Positions 8,776 to 17,270 of a stretch of 34,402 nt of DNA are shown here, piece after piece. The stretch spans positions 1 to 34,402 of the forward strand of contig CAJQTF010000008.1 of the NCBI GenBank assembly GCA_905618945.1, read 5' to 3'. The notes beneath the pieces were generated by a model. It saw nothing but the letters and a program-made list of their open reading frames with translations. It searched no databases and was not told the DNA's origin. Both the position numbers and the translations under genes were made by a program. The DNA is from an uncultured Methylophilaceae bacterium. GTDB lineage: Bacteria > Pseudomonadota > Gammaproteobacteria > Burkholderiales > Methylophilaceae. Numbering within the stretch: position 1 is the first letter of the stretch; each line of letters starts with the position of its first letter.

Positions 8776-8803
8776 AAATAGGGATGCTTAGATAAATTTC
8801 AAG
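8776..8803 (-). promoter_or_regulatory. Sigma-32-type heat-shock promoter for dnaK
   Basis: On the minus strand CTTGAAA (8803-8797), then 13 bases, then CCCTATTT (8783-8776). The E. coli sigma-32 consensus is CTTGAAA, 13-15 bases, CCCCATNT: the -35 is perfect and the -10 matches all but one defined base. The -35 overlaps the grpE stop codon. The expected transcript would start about 34 bases before dnaK. Confidence 0.75.
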
Positions 8804-9305
8804 CTTTTTTTTCTTTTTCCTTTGAAACCGATACTAATGCTGGTCTTAAAACTCTCCCATTTAACTTATAACCCTTTTGAAAAACAGAAAGAATTTTATT
8901 TGGTTCTTCATCTGAATCAATCATGGTCATTGCTTGGTGAAAGTTGGGATTAAACGTATCACCTTTAGGATTTAATTCTTCAATATTAAATTTATCAAAT
9001 ACAGTGGCTAGTTGTTTTACAGTTAAATCAACACCGTCTTTGTAACTTTCTAATGTTGCATTTTTAATGACCAATGCTGCATCAAGACTGTCTTTAACAA
9101 GTAGTATTTCCTGACTAAAATTTTCTATTGCATATTTTCTAGTTTTTTCTGCCTCTTCTAAGGCTCTTTTTCTATTATTTTCTGATTCAGCTTTTGCATA
9201 TAGTACTTGAGCTTCAAGCGCCGCAATTTTTTCAACTAAATCTTTTTCTAGATTTTTTGGTTTAGCTGGTTTTTTAGTTTTCTTCGGTGTTATTTTATCT
9301 GTCAT
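8799..9305 (-). CDS. grpE: Nucleotide exchange factor GrpE
   Basis: Releases ADP from DnaK to restart its chaperone cycle and acts as a dimer. The 168-residue protein starts with a Lys/Pro-rich stretch, then a long coiled coil (about 20-70, with EKIAALEAQVLYAKAESEN), then the C-terminal beta domain with the family pattern NPNFHQAMTMI and VFQKGYKLNGRVLRPALVSV. It is the first gene of grpE-dnaK-dnaJ and is preceded by a sigma-32-type promoter. No clear Shine-Dalgarno stands before its ATG (9303-9305), which sits about 30 bases from the expected transcript start. The stop codon is part of the -35 box of the dnaK promoter. Confidence 0.95.
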   Translation of the reverse strand: MTDKITPKKTKKPAKPKNLEKDLVEKIAALEAQVLYAKAESENNRKRALEEAEKTRKYAIENFSQEILLVKDSLDAALVIKNATLESYKDGVDLTVKQLATVFDKFNIEELNPKGDTFNPNFHQAMTMIDSDEEPNKILSVFQKGYKLNGRVLRPALVSVSKEKEKKA

Positions 9306-9340
9306 AGTTGTTATAAATATTAATGTTAAAGTTAAAATAA

Positions 9341-9368
9341 ATATGGAGACTGTTAGAATAATTTCAAG
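9341..9368 (-). promoter_or_regulatory. Sigma-32-type heat-shock promoter for grpE-dnaK-dnaJ
   Basis: On the minus strand CTTGAAA (9368-9362), 13 bases, then CTCCATAT (9348-9341). The -35 is a perfect match to the E. coli sigma-32 consensus and the -10 differs at one defined base from CCCCATNT. It lies 36 bases upstream of the grpE start. No CIRCE inverted repeat is present in this 159-base gap, so I read the operon as RpoH-driven. Confidence 0.8.
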
Positions 9369-9403
9369 GCTATTTTTATAAATTTATTCAATTAATGTCA
9401 CAT

Positions 9404-9433
9404 TTGACTTATTTACATCATTTCATTGATAAT
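9404..9433 (+). promoter_or_regulatory. Sigma-70-type promoter for edd-eda
   Basis: TTGACT (9404-9409), an 18-base spacer, then GATAAT (9428-9433); each box matches the consensus at five of six places. The expected transcript starts near 9440, upstream of the ATG at 9465 but downstream of the in-frame TTG 9426 and ATG 9432, which supports 9465 as the edd start. Confidence 0.5.
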
Positions 9434-9464
9434 GGATGGTTATACCAAAAAAAACTATGAGACT

Positions 9465-11279
9465 ATGAAACAATCAATTATTGAAATTACAGAACGTATT
9501 AAAGAAAAGAGCAGGCCAACCAGAACTGCCTACCTTGAAAGAGTTTCTTTAATGAAAAGAAGAGATAGAGGGAGCGACCGTTTGGGTTGTGCTAACGTGG
9601 CCCACGCAATTGCAGCACTTCCTAAGGATGATAAATTTAAGATAGTTGCAGAAAGAGCACCAAATCTAGCTATTGTTACAGCCTACAATGACATGCTGTC
9701 TGCACATAAGCCATATGAAAGTTACCCTCAAATAATAAGGCAAGCAGCAGCTAATTTTGGAGCAACCGCACAAGTTGCTGGCGGAGTTCCTGCAATGTGT
9801 GATGGAGTTACGCAAGGTGAGCCCGGGATGGAATTAAGCCTTTTCTCAAGAGATAATATTGCTATGGGTGCTGCAATTGGATTATCTCATGATGTCTTTG
9901 ATGGTGCGGTGATGCTTGGTATTTGTGACAAGATTGTTCCTGGTTTGTTAATCGGAGCTTTACATTTTGGACATCTGCCTACTATTTTTATACCCGCTGG
10001 ACCAATGTCCACGGGTATTGATAATACATCTAAGTCAAAAGTTAGAGAGGAGTACGCTCAAGGAAAGATAGGTAGAGATGAGCTATTAGATTCAGAATCT
10101 GCTGCCTACCATGGCGAAGGTACTTGTACTTTTTATGGAACCGCTAATAGCAATCAGATGCTTATGGAAGCAATGGGCTTGCATGTGCCTGGTGCTGCAT
10201 TTGTCCATCCTTATGACGATATTCGAAAGCTACTTACTGTTGAGGCAGTCAAGTTACTTATTGAGAATATTAAAAATAAAGAAACAGTTTCTGTTGGTGA
10301 ATTAGTCGATGAGAAGGTTATCATCAATGCCATGGCAGCTCTTCTTGCAACTGGTGGCTCAACTAATCACCTTATCCATTGGGTTGCTATTGCCCGAGCT
10401 GCAGGAATAATAATTGATTGGACTGACTTTCATGATCTAGCTAAGTCCGTACCACTTTTAGCAAGTGTATATCCAAATGGAAAAGCCGATGTTAATGAAT
10501 TTCAAAAAGCTGGAGGCCCCGCTTTTGTTATCAGAGAGTTGATACAGGGTGGCTGCATGTACCCAGATGTCATCACCTCAAGCTTTGGAGGTATAGCAGA
10601 ATATGCTAAACAACCAAGCTTAACCAATGGAAAACTTTCATGGAAAGACCTTCCAAAAAGTAGTGGGGACGAATCTGTTGTTAGAGGAATTGATAATCCA
10701 TTTAATGAGTCCGGTGGCCTGAGGTTGTTAAAAGGAAATATTGGGCGATCTGTAATTAAAATTTCTGCTGTGCCTGAAGACAAGCACATCATCGAAGCAC
10801 CTGCTTTAATATTTAATAGTCAGGAAGAATTATTATTAGCTTTTGACGATGAGAAGTTGGATCAAAATTTTATCGCAGTAATTCGCTTCCAAGGACCAAA
10901 AGCAAATGGTATGCCAGAACTCCATAAGCTTACCCCACCATTATCTGTAATTCAAAACAAGGGATTTACAGTAGCAATTGTAACTGATGGAAGAATGAGC
11001 GGAGCCTCAGGTAAAATTCCTGCGGCTATCCACATGAGCCCAGAAGCAGCCGCTGGCGGCTCTATTGCAAAAATAAGGGAAGGCGATATTCTTAGACTTA
11101 ATGCTGTTGTAGGATCATTAAATGTTCTTGTTGATGATGCTGAATGGGATAAAAGAAAGCCAGAAGAAATGAGTAAGGAACAGAAAATAAATAATGGCCA
11201 TGGAATTGGTAGGGAACTTTTTGGCAGTATGAGGAAAAACGTTTTATCTGCAGAAGAGGGAGCAATAACCTGGATTTAA
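9465..11279 (+). CDS. edd: Phosphogluconate dehydratase
   Basis: Entner-Doudoroff enzyme that dehydrates 6-phosphogluconate to 2-keto-3-deoxy-6-phosphogluconate; an IlvD/Edd-family [4Fe-4S] protein. The motifs include MCDGVTQGEPGMELSLFSRD, the family signature GTCTFYGTANSNQML and near the end VTDGRMSGASGKIPAAIHM. The frame is open up to TTG 9426 (617 residues). I chose ATG 9465 (604 residues) because MKQSIIEITERIKEKSR aligns from Met with the E. coli Edd start and that enzyme has 603 residues. A promoter-like element also ends inside the longer version. It is followed after 20 bases by eda. In methylotrophs these two genes can serve the KDPG branch of the ribulose monophosphate cycle, but no RuMP gene is in this window. 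Confidence 0.96.
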   Translation: MKQSIIEITERIKEKSRPTRTAYLERVSLMKRRDRGSDRLGCANVAHAIAALPKDDKFKIVAERAPNLAIVTAYNDMLSAHKPYESYPQIIRQAAANFGATAQVAGGVPAMCDGVTQGEPGMELSLFSRDNIAMGAAIGLSHDVFDGAVMLGICDKIVPGLLIGALHFGHLPTIFIPAGPMSTGIDNTSKSKVREEYAQGKIGRDELLDSESAAYHGEGTCTFYGTANSNQMLMEAMGLHVPGAAFVHPYDDIRKLLTVEAVKLLIENIKNKETVSVGELVDEKVIINAMAALLATGGSTNHLIHWVAIARAAGIIIDWTDFHDLAKSVPLLASVYPNGKADVNEFQKAGGPAFVIRELIQGGCMYPDVITSSFGGIAEYAKQPSLTNGKLSWKDLPKSSGDESVVRGIDNPFNESGGLRLLKGNIGRSVIKISAVPEDKHIIEAPALIFNSQEELLLAFDDEKLDQNFIAVIRFQGPKANGMPELHKLTPPLSVIQNKGFTVAIVTDGRMSGASGKIPAAIHMSPEAAAGGSIAKIREGDILRLNAVVGSLNVLVDDAEWDKRKPEEMSKEQKINNGHGIGRELFGSMRKNVLSAEEGAITWI

Positions 11280-11299
11280 TTAAATTTTAAGAGAACAAT

Positions 11300-11917
11300 A
11301 TGAAAACTATCGAATTAGCAAAATATAGCCCTGTAATTCCAGTAATTGTAATAGAAAATATTGAAGATGCGGTACCAATGGCTGAAGCATTGTTGGCTGG
11401 GGGAGTGAAAGTATTAGAAATTACGTTGAGAACAAAATGTGCTTTAAAAGCTATTGAGATGATTGCTAACAAAGTTCCTGATGCAATTGTCGGAGCAGGG
11501 ACTTTGAGGACAAAATCTGATGCAACAAATGCAAAACTTGCGGGTAGTCAGTTTGCTGTAAGTCCAGGCTATACAAATGAAATGGGTTTGATATGCAAAG
11601 AGATAGAGCTTCCTCTCCTGCCTGGAGTTTCAACTGGTAGTGAGGTTATGAATGCAAATAATGATGGCTTTTCTTTTTTAAAACTATTCCCTGCTGTTGC
11701 TGTAGGCGGTATTAATTTATTAAAAGGGTTTTCCGGGCCATTTTCTGATGTTAAGTTTTGCCCCACAGGTGGAATAACTATTGAATCAGCACCAGATTTT
11801 TTAGCATTACCTAATGTGCCAGTATGCGGAGGTACTTGGCTTACTCCAAAAAAATTAATCGAAGAGAAAAATTGGTCGGCGATTACAAAGCTTGCCAAGC
11901 AAGCTTGCTCGATCTAA
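11300..11917 (+). CDS. eda: KDPG/KHG aldolase
   Basis: Class I aldolase that splits 2-keto-3-deoxy-6-phosphogluconate into pyruvate and glyceraldehyde-3-phosphate, completing the Entner-Doudoroff route begun by edd. It is a 205-residue TIM barrel with the catalytic Glu40 in LEITLRT and the Schiff-base Lys128 in FSFLKLFPA; the phosphate-binding CPTGGI follows. A Shine-Dalgarno AAGAGA lies just upstream of ATG 11300. It forms an operon with edd (20-base gap). A HAD phosphatase gene follows after 10 bases and may be cotranscribed. Confidence 0.96.
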   Translation: MKTIELAKYSPVIPVIVIENIEDAVPMAEALLAGGVKVLEITLRTKCALKAIEMIANKVPDAIVGAGTLRTKSDATNAKLAGSQFAVSPGYTNEMGLICKEIELPLLPGVSTGSEVMNANNDGFSFLKLFPAVAVGGINLLKGFSGPFSDVKFCPTGGITIESAPDFLALPNVPVCGGTWLTPKKLIEEKNWSAITKLAKQACSI

Positions 11918-11927
11918 TTTCTTACCC

Positions 11928-12578
11928 ATGGATTTAAGTAAATATCAAACAATTATTTTTGATTGTGATGGTGTGATATTAAATTCGAATTTTCAAAAAA
12001 TAGAAGCTTACAGGAATACCGCAATAACTTATGGGGCAAGTAAAATTCAAGCTGACGAGCTTGTTGCTCATCATGTTGAGCTTACTGGAATTTCTCGCCA
12101 TATAAAATTTAAACATTTTCTCAAGGAAATTATGCATGAAGAGGTTACAGCTTCCTCTATGAGAACTTTGGTTAATAACCTAAATGAAGAGGTGATTAAC
12201 CTACTAAAAGACTGCGAGGTTGCAAGTGGGATAGGGAGGCTTAAAATTCAAACTCAAAAATCTACATGGATGGTAGCTTCGGGTGGCGATCAAAACGAAT
12301 TAAGATTCCTTTTTAAGGAAAAAAAAATTGCTTCTTATTTTGATGGGGGTATTTACGGGAGCCCAGCTTCAAAATATGAAATTGTAGAGAGCAAACTAAA
12401 GCAAAAAAATTTCTTACCCGTATTATTCCTTGGAGACTCTTTGTATGATATTCAGACAGCTCAAAAATATAACTTAGATTTTATTTTTGTTTATGGCTGG
12501 ACAGACCTTAAAGATTGGAAAAAAATATGTGATGAAAATAAGTTAACTTACATTGAGAAAATTGAAGACCTAGTTTAG
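11928..12578 (+). CDS. HAD superfamily phosphatase, subfamily IA
   Basis: Probable small-molecule phosphatase of 216 residues. Motif I is FDCDGVILNS (about 9-18, nucleophile and acid Asp), motif II the Ser in VASGGDQNE, motif III the Lys in GSPASKYEIV, and motif IV LGDSLYDIQ. A helical cap lies between motifs I and II as in phosphoglycolate-phosphatase-like enzymes. The substrate cannot be told. I prefer ATG 11928, which sets the nucleophile near the N-terminus; the frame is open to TTG 11892 (228 residues), which would overlap eda. No Shine-Dalgarno is visible for either, so coupling to eda is likely. The 3' end overlaps that of hldE by 4 bases on the opposite strand. Confidence 0.85.
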   Translation: MDLSKYQTIIFDCDGVILNSNFQKIEAYRNTAITYGASKIQADELVAHHVELTGISRHIKFKHFLKEIMHEEVTASSMRTLVNNLNEEVINLLKDCEVASGIGRLKIQTQKSTWMVASGGDQNELRFLFKEKKIASYFDGGIYGSPASKYEIVESKLKQKNFLPVLFLGDSLYDIQTAQKYNLDFIFVYGWTDLKDWKKICDENKLTYIEKIEDLV

Positions 12579-14056
12579 CTTATTTTTTTTATAATTTTAG
12601 TTGTACTTTTCCCTTTTACAACAGGTATTAGAATTACTTTTCCACCCCATTTTTTCATGTCATTTGCACCCACTACATTTTTCATTGTGTAATCATTTCC
12701 TTTAAATAACACATTAGGTTTAATTGATTTAATTAAATTTATTGGAGTAGCCTCATCAAATAAAATAACGCTATCAACTGATTTAAGAGAACAGAGTACT
12801 AAGGCCCTATCTGCTTCACCAATAATGGGCCTATTAGAACCTTTAATTTTTCGAACCGAGCTATCACTATTAAGGGCCACAATTAAAAGATCAACTTGCT
12901 CTTTGGCTTTTGCTAAATAAGTTACATGACCAGCATGGAGAATATCAAAACATCCGTTAGTAAAACCCACAATAAGTTTTTCTTGAGTATTTTGATATGC
13001 GTTATTTTTTCTTAAGATCTCAATTTCATTTATTAAATCATCCTTGCTACCGGTAACTTTTTTAATAGTGTTAATACTTGTTAGCGAGTGAAGCTCAATT
13101 AATAATTCATTTCTCTCAATTGGCATAGTACCAATCTGCCTAACAACAATCCCTGCGGCTAGATTTGCTAGCTCAAAACTATCCTTAAGAGCTAAATTTG
13201 CAATTATGCCAGCTGTTAAGGTTGCAATTACAGTATCACCAGCTCCAGAGACATCAAATACCTGCTCAGAGGCTCTTGTAGGAAATTCTTCAATCTTATT
13301 GCTTGTTATATATTTTATTCCAAGCTCACCTTGAGTCATAGCAATATAATCAAAATTATATTTTTTGGTTATTTTTTTAAGCGATGCTTCTAGCAATTTT
13401 TCGTCTTTATCAGTTAAATTTGCTAATAAATAAGCTTCTTTTTTATTAGGAGTAATCGCGGTTGCACCTTGATACTTTGCTAGGTCTTTACCTTTTGGGT
13501 CAACAAGCAAAGGAATATTTTTTTTGTTTGCTGCTTGAATAATTTTTTTTAAAGCTGTATTCGAAAGAAAACCTTTCTCATAGTCGGAAATAATTATTGC
13601 ACTCGGACCATTTGATATAAGTTTTAGAATTTTTTTTAATTCAATTTCGCTTGGCCCTGATGATAATTCTTCATAATCAAGCCTAACCATTTGCTGTTGC
13701 CCACCCATAATTCTAGTTTTTGTAGTAGTCGGCCCTTTTTTCTTTATTAGGTTTTTGGTAGATATACCATTTTCTTTAAATAAACTTTTTAGGACTTCTC
13801 CACTATAATCATTGCCGATTTCACCAACTATAAATGTATTAATTCCTAAGCCTGAAAGATTAAGGGCAACATTGCCTGCACCTCCAATTTTGTAAACATT
13901 ATCGTCTACATTCACAATGGGTACGGGAGCTTCAGGCGATAATCTTTTAACATCGCCAATAATATAATGGTCAAGCATAATATCGCCAATGACTAAACCC
14001 CATTTATCTTTAGAATTGAATCTATTACTAACAATATCGATAATATTATTTTTCAA
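12575..14056 (-). CDS. hldE: Bifunctional heptose-7-phosphate kinase / heptose-1-phosphate adenylyltransferase
   Basis: Makes ADP-glycero-manno-heptose for the LPS inner core. The 493-residue protein has an N-terminal ribokinase/PfkB domain (LVIGDIMLDHY at about 21-31, GGAGNVALNL from 58, and VSGAGDTVIATL near 268) and a C-terminal nucleotidyltransferase domain with TNGCFDILHAGHV (about residue 365 on). Both halves are complete, so this is the fused HldE and not separate HldA/HldC. The only near start is TTG 14056, two bases after the hldD stop and without Shine-Dalgarno, so translation is probably coupled to hldD. The next Met lies inside the kinase motif. It ends tail to tail with the HAD gene. 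Confidence 0.96.
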   Translation of the reverse strand: MKNNIIDIVSNRFNSKDKWGLVIGDIMLDHYIIGDVKRLSPEAPVPIVNVDDNVYKIGGAGNVALNLSGLGINTFIVGEIGNDYSGEVLKSLFKENGISTKNLIKKKGPTTTKTRIMGGQQQMVRLDYEELSSGPSEIELKKILKLISNGPSAIIISDYEKGFLSNTALKKIIQAANKKNIPLLVDPKGKDLAKYQGATAITPNKKEAYLLANLTDKDEKLLEASLKKITKKYNFDYIAMTQGELGIKYITSNKIEEFPTRASEQVFDVSGAGDTVIATLTAGIIANLALKDSFELANLAAGIVVRQIGTMPIERNELLIELHSLTSINTIKKVTGSKDDLINEIEILRKNNAYQNTQEKLIVGFTNGCFDILHAGHVTYLAKAKEQVDLLIVALNSDSSVRKIKGSNRPIIGEADRALVLCSLKSVDSVILFDEATPINLIKSIKPNVLFKGNDYTMKNVVGANDMKKWGGKVILIPVVKGKSTTKIIKKIS

Positions 14057-14058
14057 AA

Positions 14059-15042
14059 TTAAGCATACCTATCTGAAGTAAGAAGATAATTTTCCATGTA
14101 ATCATTTACGCCTTCTTTTAAGTTTTTAAATTTAAAGTTTAAACCTTCAGCTTTTATTTTATCAAGATTAGCTTCAGTATAGTATTGATATTTACCTTTT
14201 AAATCATCTGGCATATTTATATATTTAATATTAGATTCGTCACCTTTTGTGTTCATAATTACAGCCTTAGCTAAATCATTAAAAGATTGCGCAACCCCTG
14301 TCCCACAATTAAATAGCCCTGAAATATGATTATTTTTTAAAAAATATATAACATATTCAACTGCATCTTTCACATAAATAAAGTCTCTTAATTGCATTCC
14401 ATCCTTATAATCTGGATTCTCACTCTTAAATAATCTTATTTCTTTTTCTTTTTGGAATTGTTGAAATGCGTGGAAAACAACACTAGCCATTCTATTTTTA
14501 TGGTACTCATTTGGACCATATACATTAAAGAATTTTAAGCCACACCATTGAGGTGGTGAAGGTTGATTTGAATTAATCTGAGAATAAACCCATTGATCAA
14601 AAAAATGTTTTGAATATCCGTAAGCATTCAAAGGGGTTAATTTTGATAATAAATTCTCATTGTCATCGTAACCATTTTCTCCGTTACCGTAAGTGGCAGC
14701 CGAGCTCGCATAAATGAACGGTACTTTGTTTACTGAACACCAGCTCCATAACATTTGGCTATAACGGATATTTGAAATTAATAATTTATTAAAATTTGTT
14801 TCCGTAGTAGCGCTAATAGCACCCATATGTATTACAGCAGTAATATTTTTGTTATTCCTAAAAAATTTTGGAAGATCATTTTTATCAATAAAATCAATAA
14901 ATTTTCTTTTGGCAATATTTCTTTCTTGATCTTGGGATGTTAGGTCATCAAAGATAACAAAATTATTTTCATTGAGAATTGTATTTAGGTGCCAAGCAAT
15001 AATACTTCCAATCATTCCTGCACCACCAGTAAGAACTATCAT
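14059..15042 (-). CDS. hldD: ADP-L-glycero-D-manno-heptose 6-epimerase
   Basis: Epimerises ADP-D,D-heptose to the L,D form used in LPS core synthesis. The 327-residue short-chain dehydrogenase-type protein has the NADP Rossmann motif GGAGMIGS (6-13), catalytic YGYSK (Tyr-x3-Lys) after PLNA, and FFNVYGPNEYHKNRMASV, typical of HldD. It lies directly upstream of hldE (2-base gap), which makes its substrate, so the two steps are cotranscribed. It follows hemH after 9 bases. Confidence 0.96.
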   Translation of the reverse strand: MIVLTGGAGMIGSIIAWHLNTILNENNFVIFDDLTSQDQERNIAKRKFIDFIDKNDLPKFFRNNKNITAVIHMGAISATTETNFNKLLISNIRYSQMLWSWCSVNKVPFIYASSAATYGNGENGYDDNENLLSKLTPLNAYGYSKHFFDQWVYSQINSNQPSPPQWCGLKFFNVYGPNEYHKNRMASVVFHAFQQFQKEKEIRLFKSENPDYKDGMQLRDFIYVKDAVEYVIYFLKNNHISGLFNCGTGVAQSFNDLAKAVIMNTKGDESNIKYINMPDDLKGKYQYYTEANLDKIKAEGLNFKFKNLKEGVNDYMENYLLTSDRYA

Positions 15043-15051
15043 AGGCTTTTC

Positions 15052-16149
15052 TTATTTAAATTTTTCAGCTTGTTTTTTTGTTAAGTTAGATGACTTTTGT
15101 TCTTTTACCAGTGACCATTTAAGATCGAGCCATCCCTGCAGATTTGAACTTGAAATGATACCCATTGCTTCAATCCAATGAGGATCACTATTTAATGCAG
15201 GTATGTACTTGTAATTTTTACCTCCATTATTGATAAATATAGATTTTCCTTCCATATTTATTTCTTCAAGTGTTTCAAGGCAGTCACTCGAAAACCCTGG
15301 ACATATAACATGTATATTATTTTTTTTCTGTTTACCAAGATCGGCAATTACTTCTGCAAAGTATGGTTTTAACCATTCAGCTTTACCAAATCTAGACTGA
15401 AAACAGATTTGATATTCGGCATCCTTTAAATTTAAAGCTTCTGCTAATAAGCGCCCAGTTTTGTGGCATTCACAATGATATGGGTCCCCTTGGTATAGAG
15501 ATTTTTTGGGTATACCATGAAAGCTCATTATTAATTTTGAAGGCTTACCATTTTTTTTCCAATAATTTAACACCGATACTTTTAATGCGTTTATGTATGC
15601 TGGGTGATCATGGTAATGACGAATTGTTCTAATTTCTGGAACATTCCTCGTCTTTAATAATAATCTCCATAAACTATCCATTGCGGATGCTGAAGATGAG
15701 GCTGCATATTGTGGATAAAGTGGGAATAGTAGTATCTTTGTGCAGTTCTTCTCTCTTAGCTCATTAAAGGCTTTTTGCATTGATGGTTGACCATAACTCA
15801 TACCTAAAGACACCTCTATGGGCTGCCTGTAATTTTTATCTAAGTATTTCTTTAGTAGTTTAGATTGGGCTTTAGCATTTACTAAAAGAGGAGAGCCTTT
15901 AGATGTCCATATTTGCGCGTATTTTTTTGCTGAAGATGCTGGCCTAAAAACTAATATAATAAAATGTAAAATCCAACACCAAATAAATCTTGGAATTTCT
16001 ACAACTCTTCTGTCCATAAGAAATTGGCCAAGATATTTTCTTACTGCAGCAGTTTTTGGCTCCTCTGGGGTGCCTAAGTTTGCAAGAATGATTCCTATTT
16101 TAGGCGGATCTCCATGTTTGTAGATAGGTTCTTGATTATAATAACTCAT
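15052..16149 (-). CDS. hemH: Ferrochelatase
   Basis: Inserts ferrous iron into protoporphyrin IX, the last step of protohaem synthesis, at the inner face of the membrane. The 365-residue length is usual for proteobacteria. Features are IGIILANLGTPEEP at the start, LGQFLMDRRVVEIPR, the catalytic His in MSFHGIPKKS (about residue 210) and the conserved Glu in SDCLETLEE. A hydrophobic stretch (about 54-70, FIWCWILHFIILVF) may serve membrane contact. It lies between hrcA (9-base gap) and hldD in one minus-strand operon; the link to HrcA is known gene order in related bacteria rather than a shared pathway. Confidence 0.96.
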   Translation of the reverse strand: MSYYNQEPIYKHGDPPKIGIILANLGTPEEPKTAAVRKYLGQFLMDRRVVEIPRFIWCWILHFIILVFRPASSAKKYAQIWTSKGSPLLVNAKAQSKLLKKYLDKNYRQPIEVSLGMSYGQPSMQKAFNELREKNCTKILLFPLYPQYAASSSASAMDSLWRLLLKTRNVPEIRTIRHYHDHPAYINALKVSVLNYWKKNGKPSKLIMSFHGIPKKSLYQGDPYHCECHKTGRLLAEALNLKDAEYQICFQSRFGKAEWLKPYFAEVIADLGKQKKNNIHVICPGFSSDCLETLEEINMEGKSIFINNGGKNYKYIPALNSDPHWIEAMGIISSSNLQGWLDLKWSLVKEQKSSNLTKKQAEKFK

Positions 16150-16158
16150 ATAAATTTA

Positions 16159-17169
16159 CTACTTAATTGATTTGCTCAACAGTTTAGCAGTGATATCGAC
16201 AATAGGAATAACTCTTTCATATGCCATCCTTGTTGGACCAATAACGCCAAGCATTCCAAGAATTTCTCCATCAGCTTCGTACGGTGCTGTTATAACGCTG
16301 CATTCATCAAGTGCCTGATAGCCCGATTCTTCCCCAATAAAAATTTGTATACCATCAGCCCGATGACTTTTTTCTAGTAGCTGAAGTAAGGCTGATTTTT
16401 TTTCAAAAATCTCAACAATTTTTCTTACGCTAGAAACATTTTGAGAAAGTTCTGATGTTTCTAGTAGGTTTTTTTGTCCTGACATAACTAAATTATCATT
16501 TTGATCAACATCGCCTGAAGTATCAATCGCAGCATTCATAAGTGTTACCATTTCAGCCTTCATTGTTTTTAACTCACTCACTAACTTACTTTTGACTTGC
16601 TCAATACCAAATCCCGAATAGTGTTGGTTAAAAAAGTTCGAAGCCTCTAAAAGGCTCTGTTTGGTGTAATCATTTTCTGTGTATAACACTCTATTTTGAA
16701 CACCACCATCATCCGTAACAATGATTACTAAAATTCTGTTTTTAGATAATTCAAGGAATTCAATGTGCTTGAAAGAAACTTTGCTAGCTCGAGGTATTAA
16801 TACAACCCCTGCAAATTTTGTTAAATGAGATAATGTATCTGCTACAGAGTTTATTAAATGCTTACTATCAGAAACAATTAATTGATCTTTGAGTGTTGAT
16901 ATTTCTAATGCATTCAATGATTTGATTGTTACCAAGCTATCAACAAAGAATCTATATCCTTTTTGTGTTGGAATACGACCTGCAGATGTATGAGGGCTTG
17001 TAATAAAACCAGCATCTTCAAGGTCTTTCATAATATTTCTTATTGACGCCGGACTTAGATCTAAACTTGATGCAGTTGCTAGCGTTTTTGACCCAACAGG
17101 TTGCCCATCACTAATATGATGACTTATTAAGGTTTTTAAGAGAGTTTGAGCTCTTTTATCTAAATCCAT
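16159..17169 (-). CDS. hrcA: Heat-inducible transcription repressor HrcA
   Basis: Repressor that binds CIRCE inverted repeats, usually before groESL, with activity tuned by GroEL. The 336-residue protein has an N-terminal winged helix (about 1-75, with SPASIRNIMKDLEDAGFI and SAGRIPTQKGYRFFVD, the family signature) and a GAF-like domain ending LGVIGPTRMAYERVIPIVD. First gene of hrcA-hemH-hldD-hldE, divergent from nadK. No CIRCE site (TTAGCACTC, 9 bases, GAGTGCTAA) is seen here or before grpE, so its target probably lies elsewhere. A possible promoter is TTAAGA, 16 bases, TATAAT on the minus strand. The leader has two ATTAACGAA copies. No Shine-Dalgarno is seen. Confidence 0.95.
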   Translation of the reverse strand: MDLDKRAQTLLKTLISHHISDGQPVGSKTLATASSLDLSPASIRNIMKDLEDAGFITSPHTSAGRIPTQKGYRFFVDSLVTIKSLNALEISTLKDQLIVSDSKHLINSVADTLSHLTKFAGVVLIPRASKVSFKHIEFLELSKNRILVIIVTDDGGVQNRVLYTENDYTKQSLLEASNFFNQHYSGFGIEQVKSKLVSELKTMKAEMVTLMNAAIDTSGDVDQNDNLVMSGQKNLLETSELSQNVSSVRKIVEIFEKKSALLQLLEKSHRADGIQIFIGEESGYQALDECSVITAPYEADGEILGMLGVIGPTRMAYERVIPIVDITAKLLSKSIK

Positions 17170-17183
17170 GAATTTATAATTAA

Positions 17184-17205
17184 TTCGTTAATTAATTTCG
17201 TTAAT
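17184..17205. repeat. Short direct repeats in the hrcA leader
   Basis: TTCGTTAAT occurs at 17184-17192 and again at 17197-17205, 13 bases apart, within the hrcA/nadK divergent gap. On the hrcA-coding strand it reads ATTAACGAA twice just before the start codon. It may be an operator or only AT-rich simple sequence. Confidence 0.35.
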
Positions 17206-17270
17206 GCATTAAAATACACATATTATATATTTTACTGTTTCAATCTTAACAAAGCTAGTTTAAAAAAATA

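Noticed and set aside
9306-9464. CIRCE operator before grpE
   Set aside because: Neither half TTAGCACTC nor GAGTGCTAA, nor close variants, is present; sigma-32-type boxes explain the region better.
11569-11898. Minus-strand open frame covering most of eda
   Set aside because: eda has all catalytic residues in the plus frame; the reverse frame has no recognisable domain.
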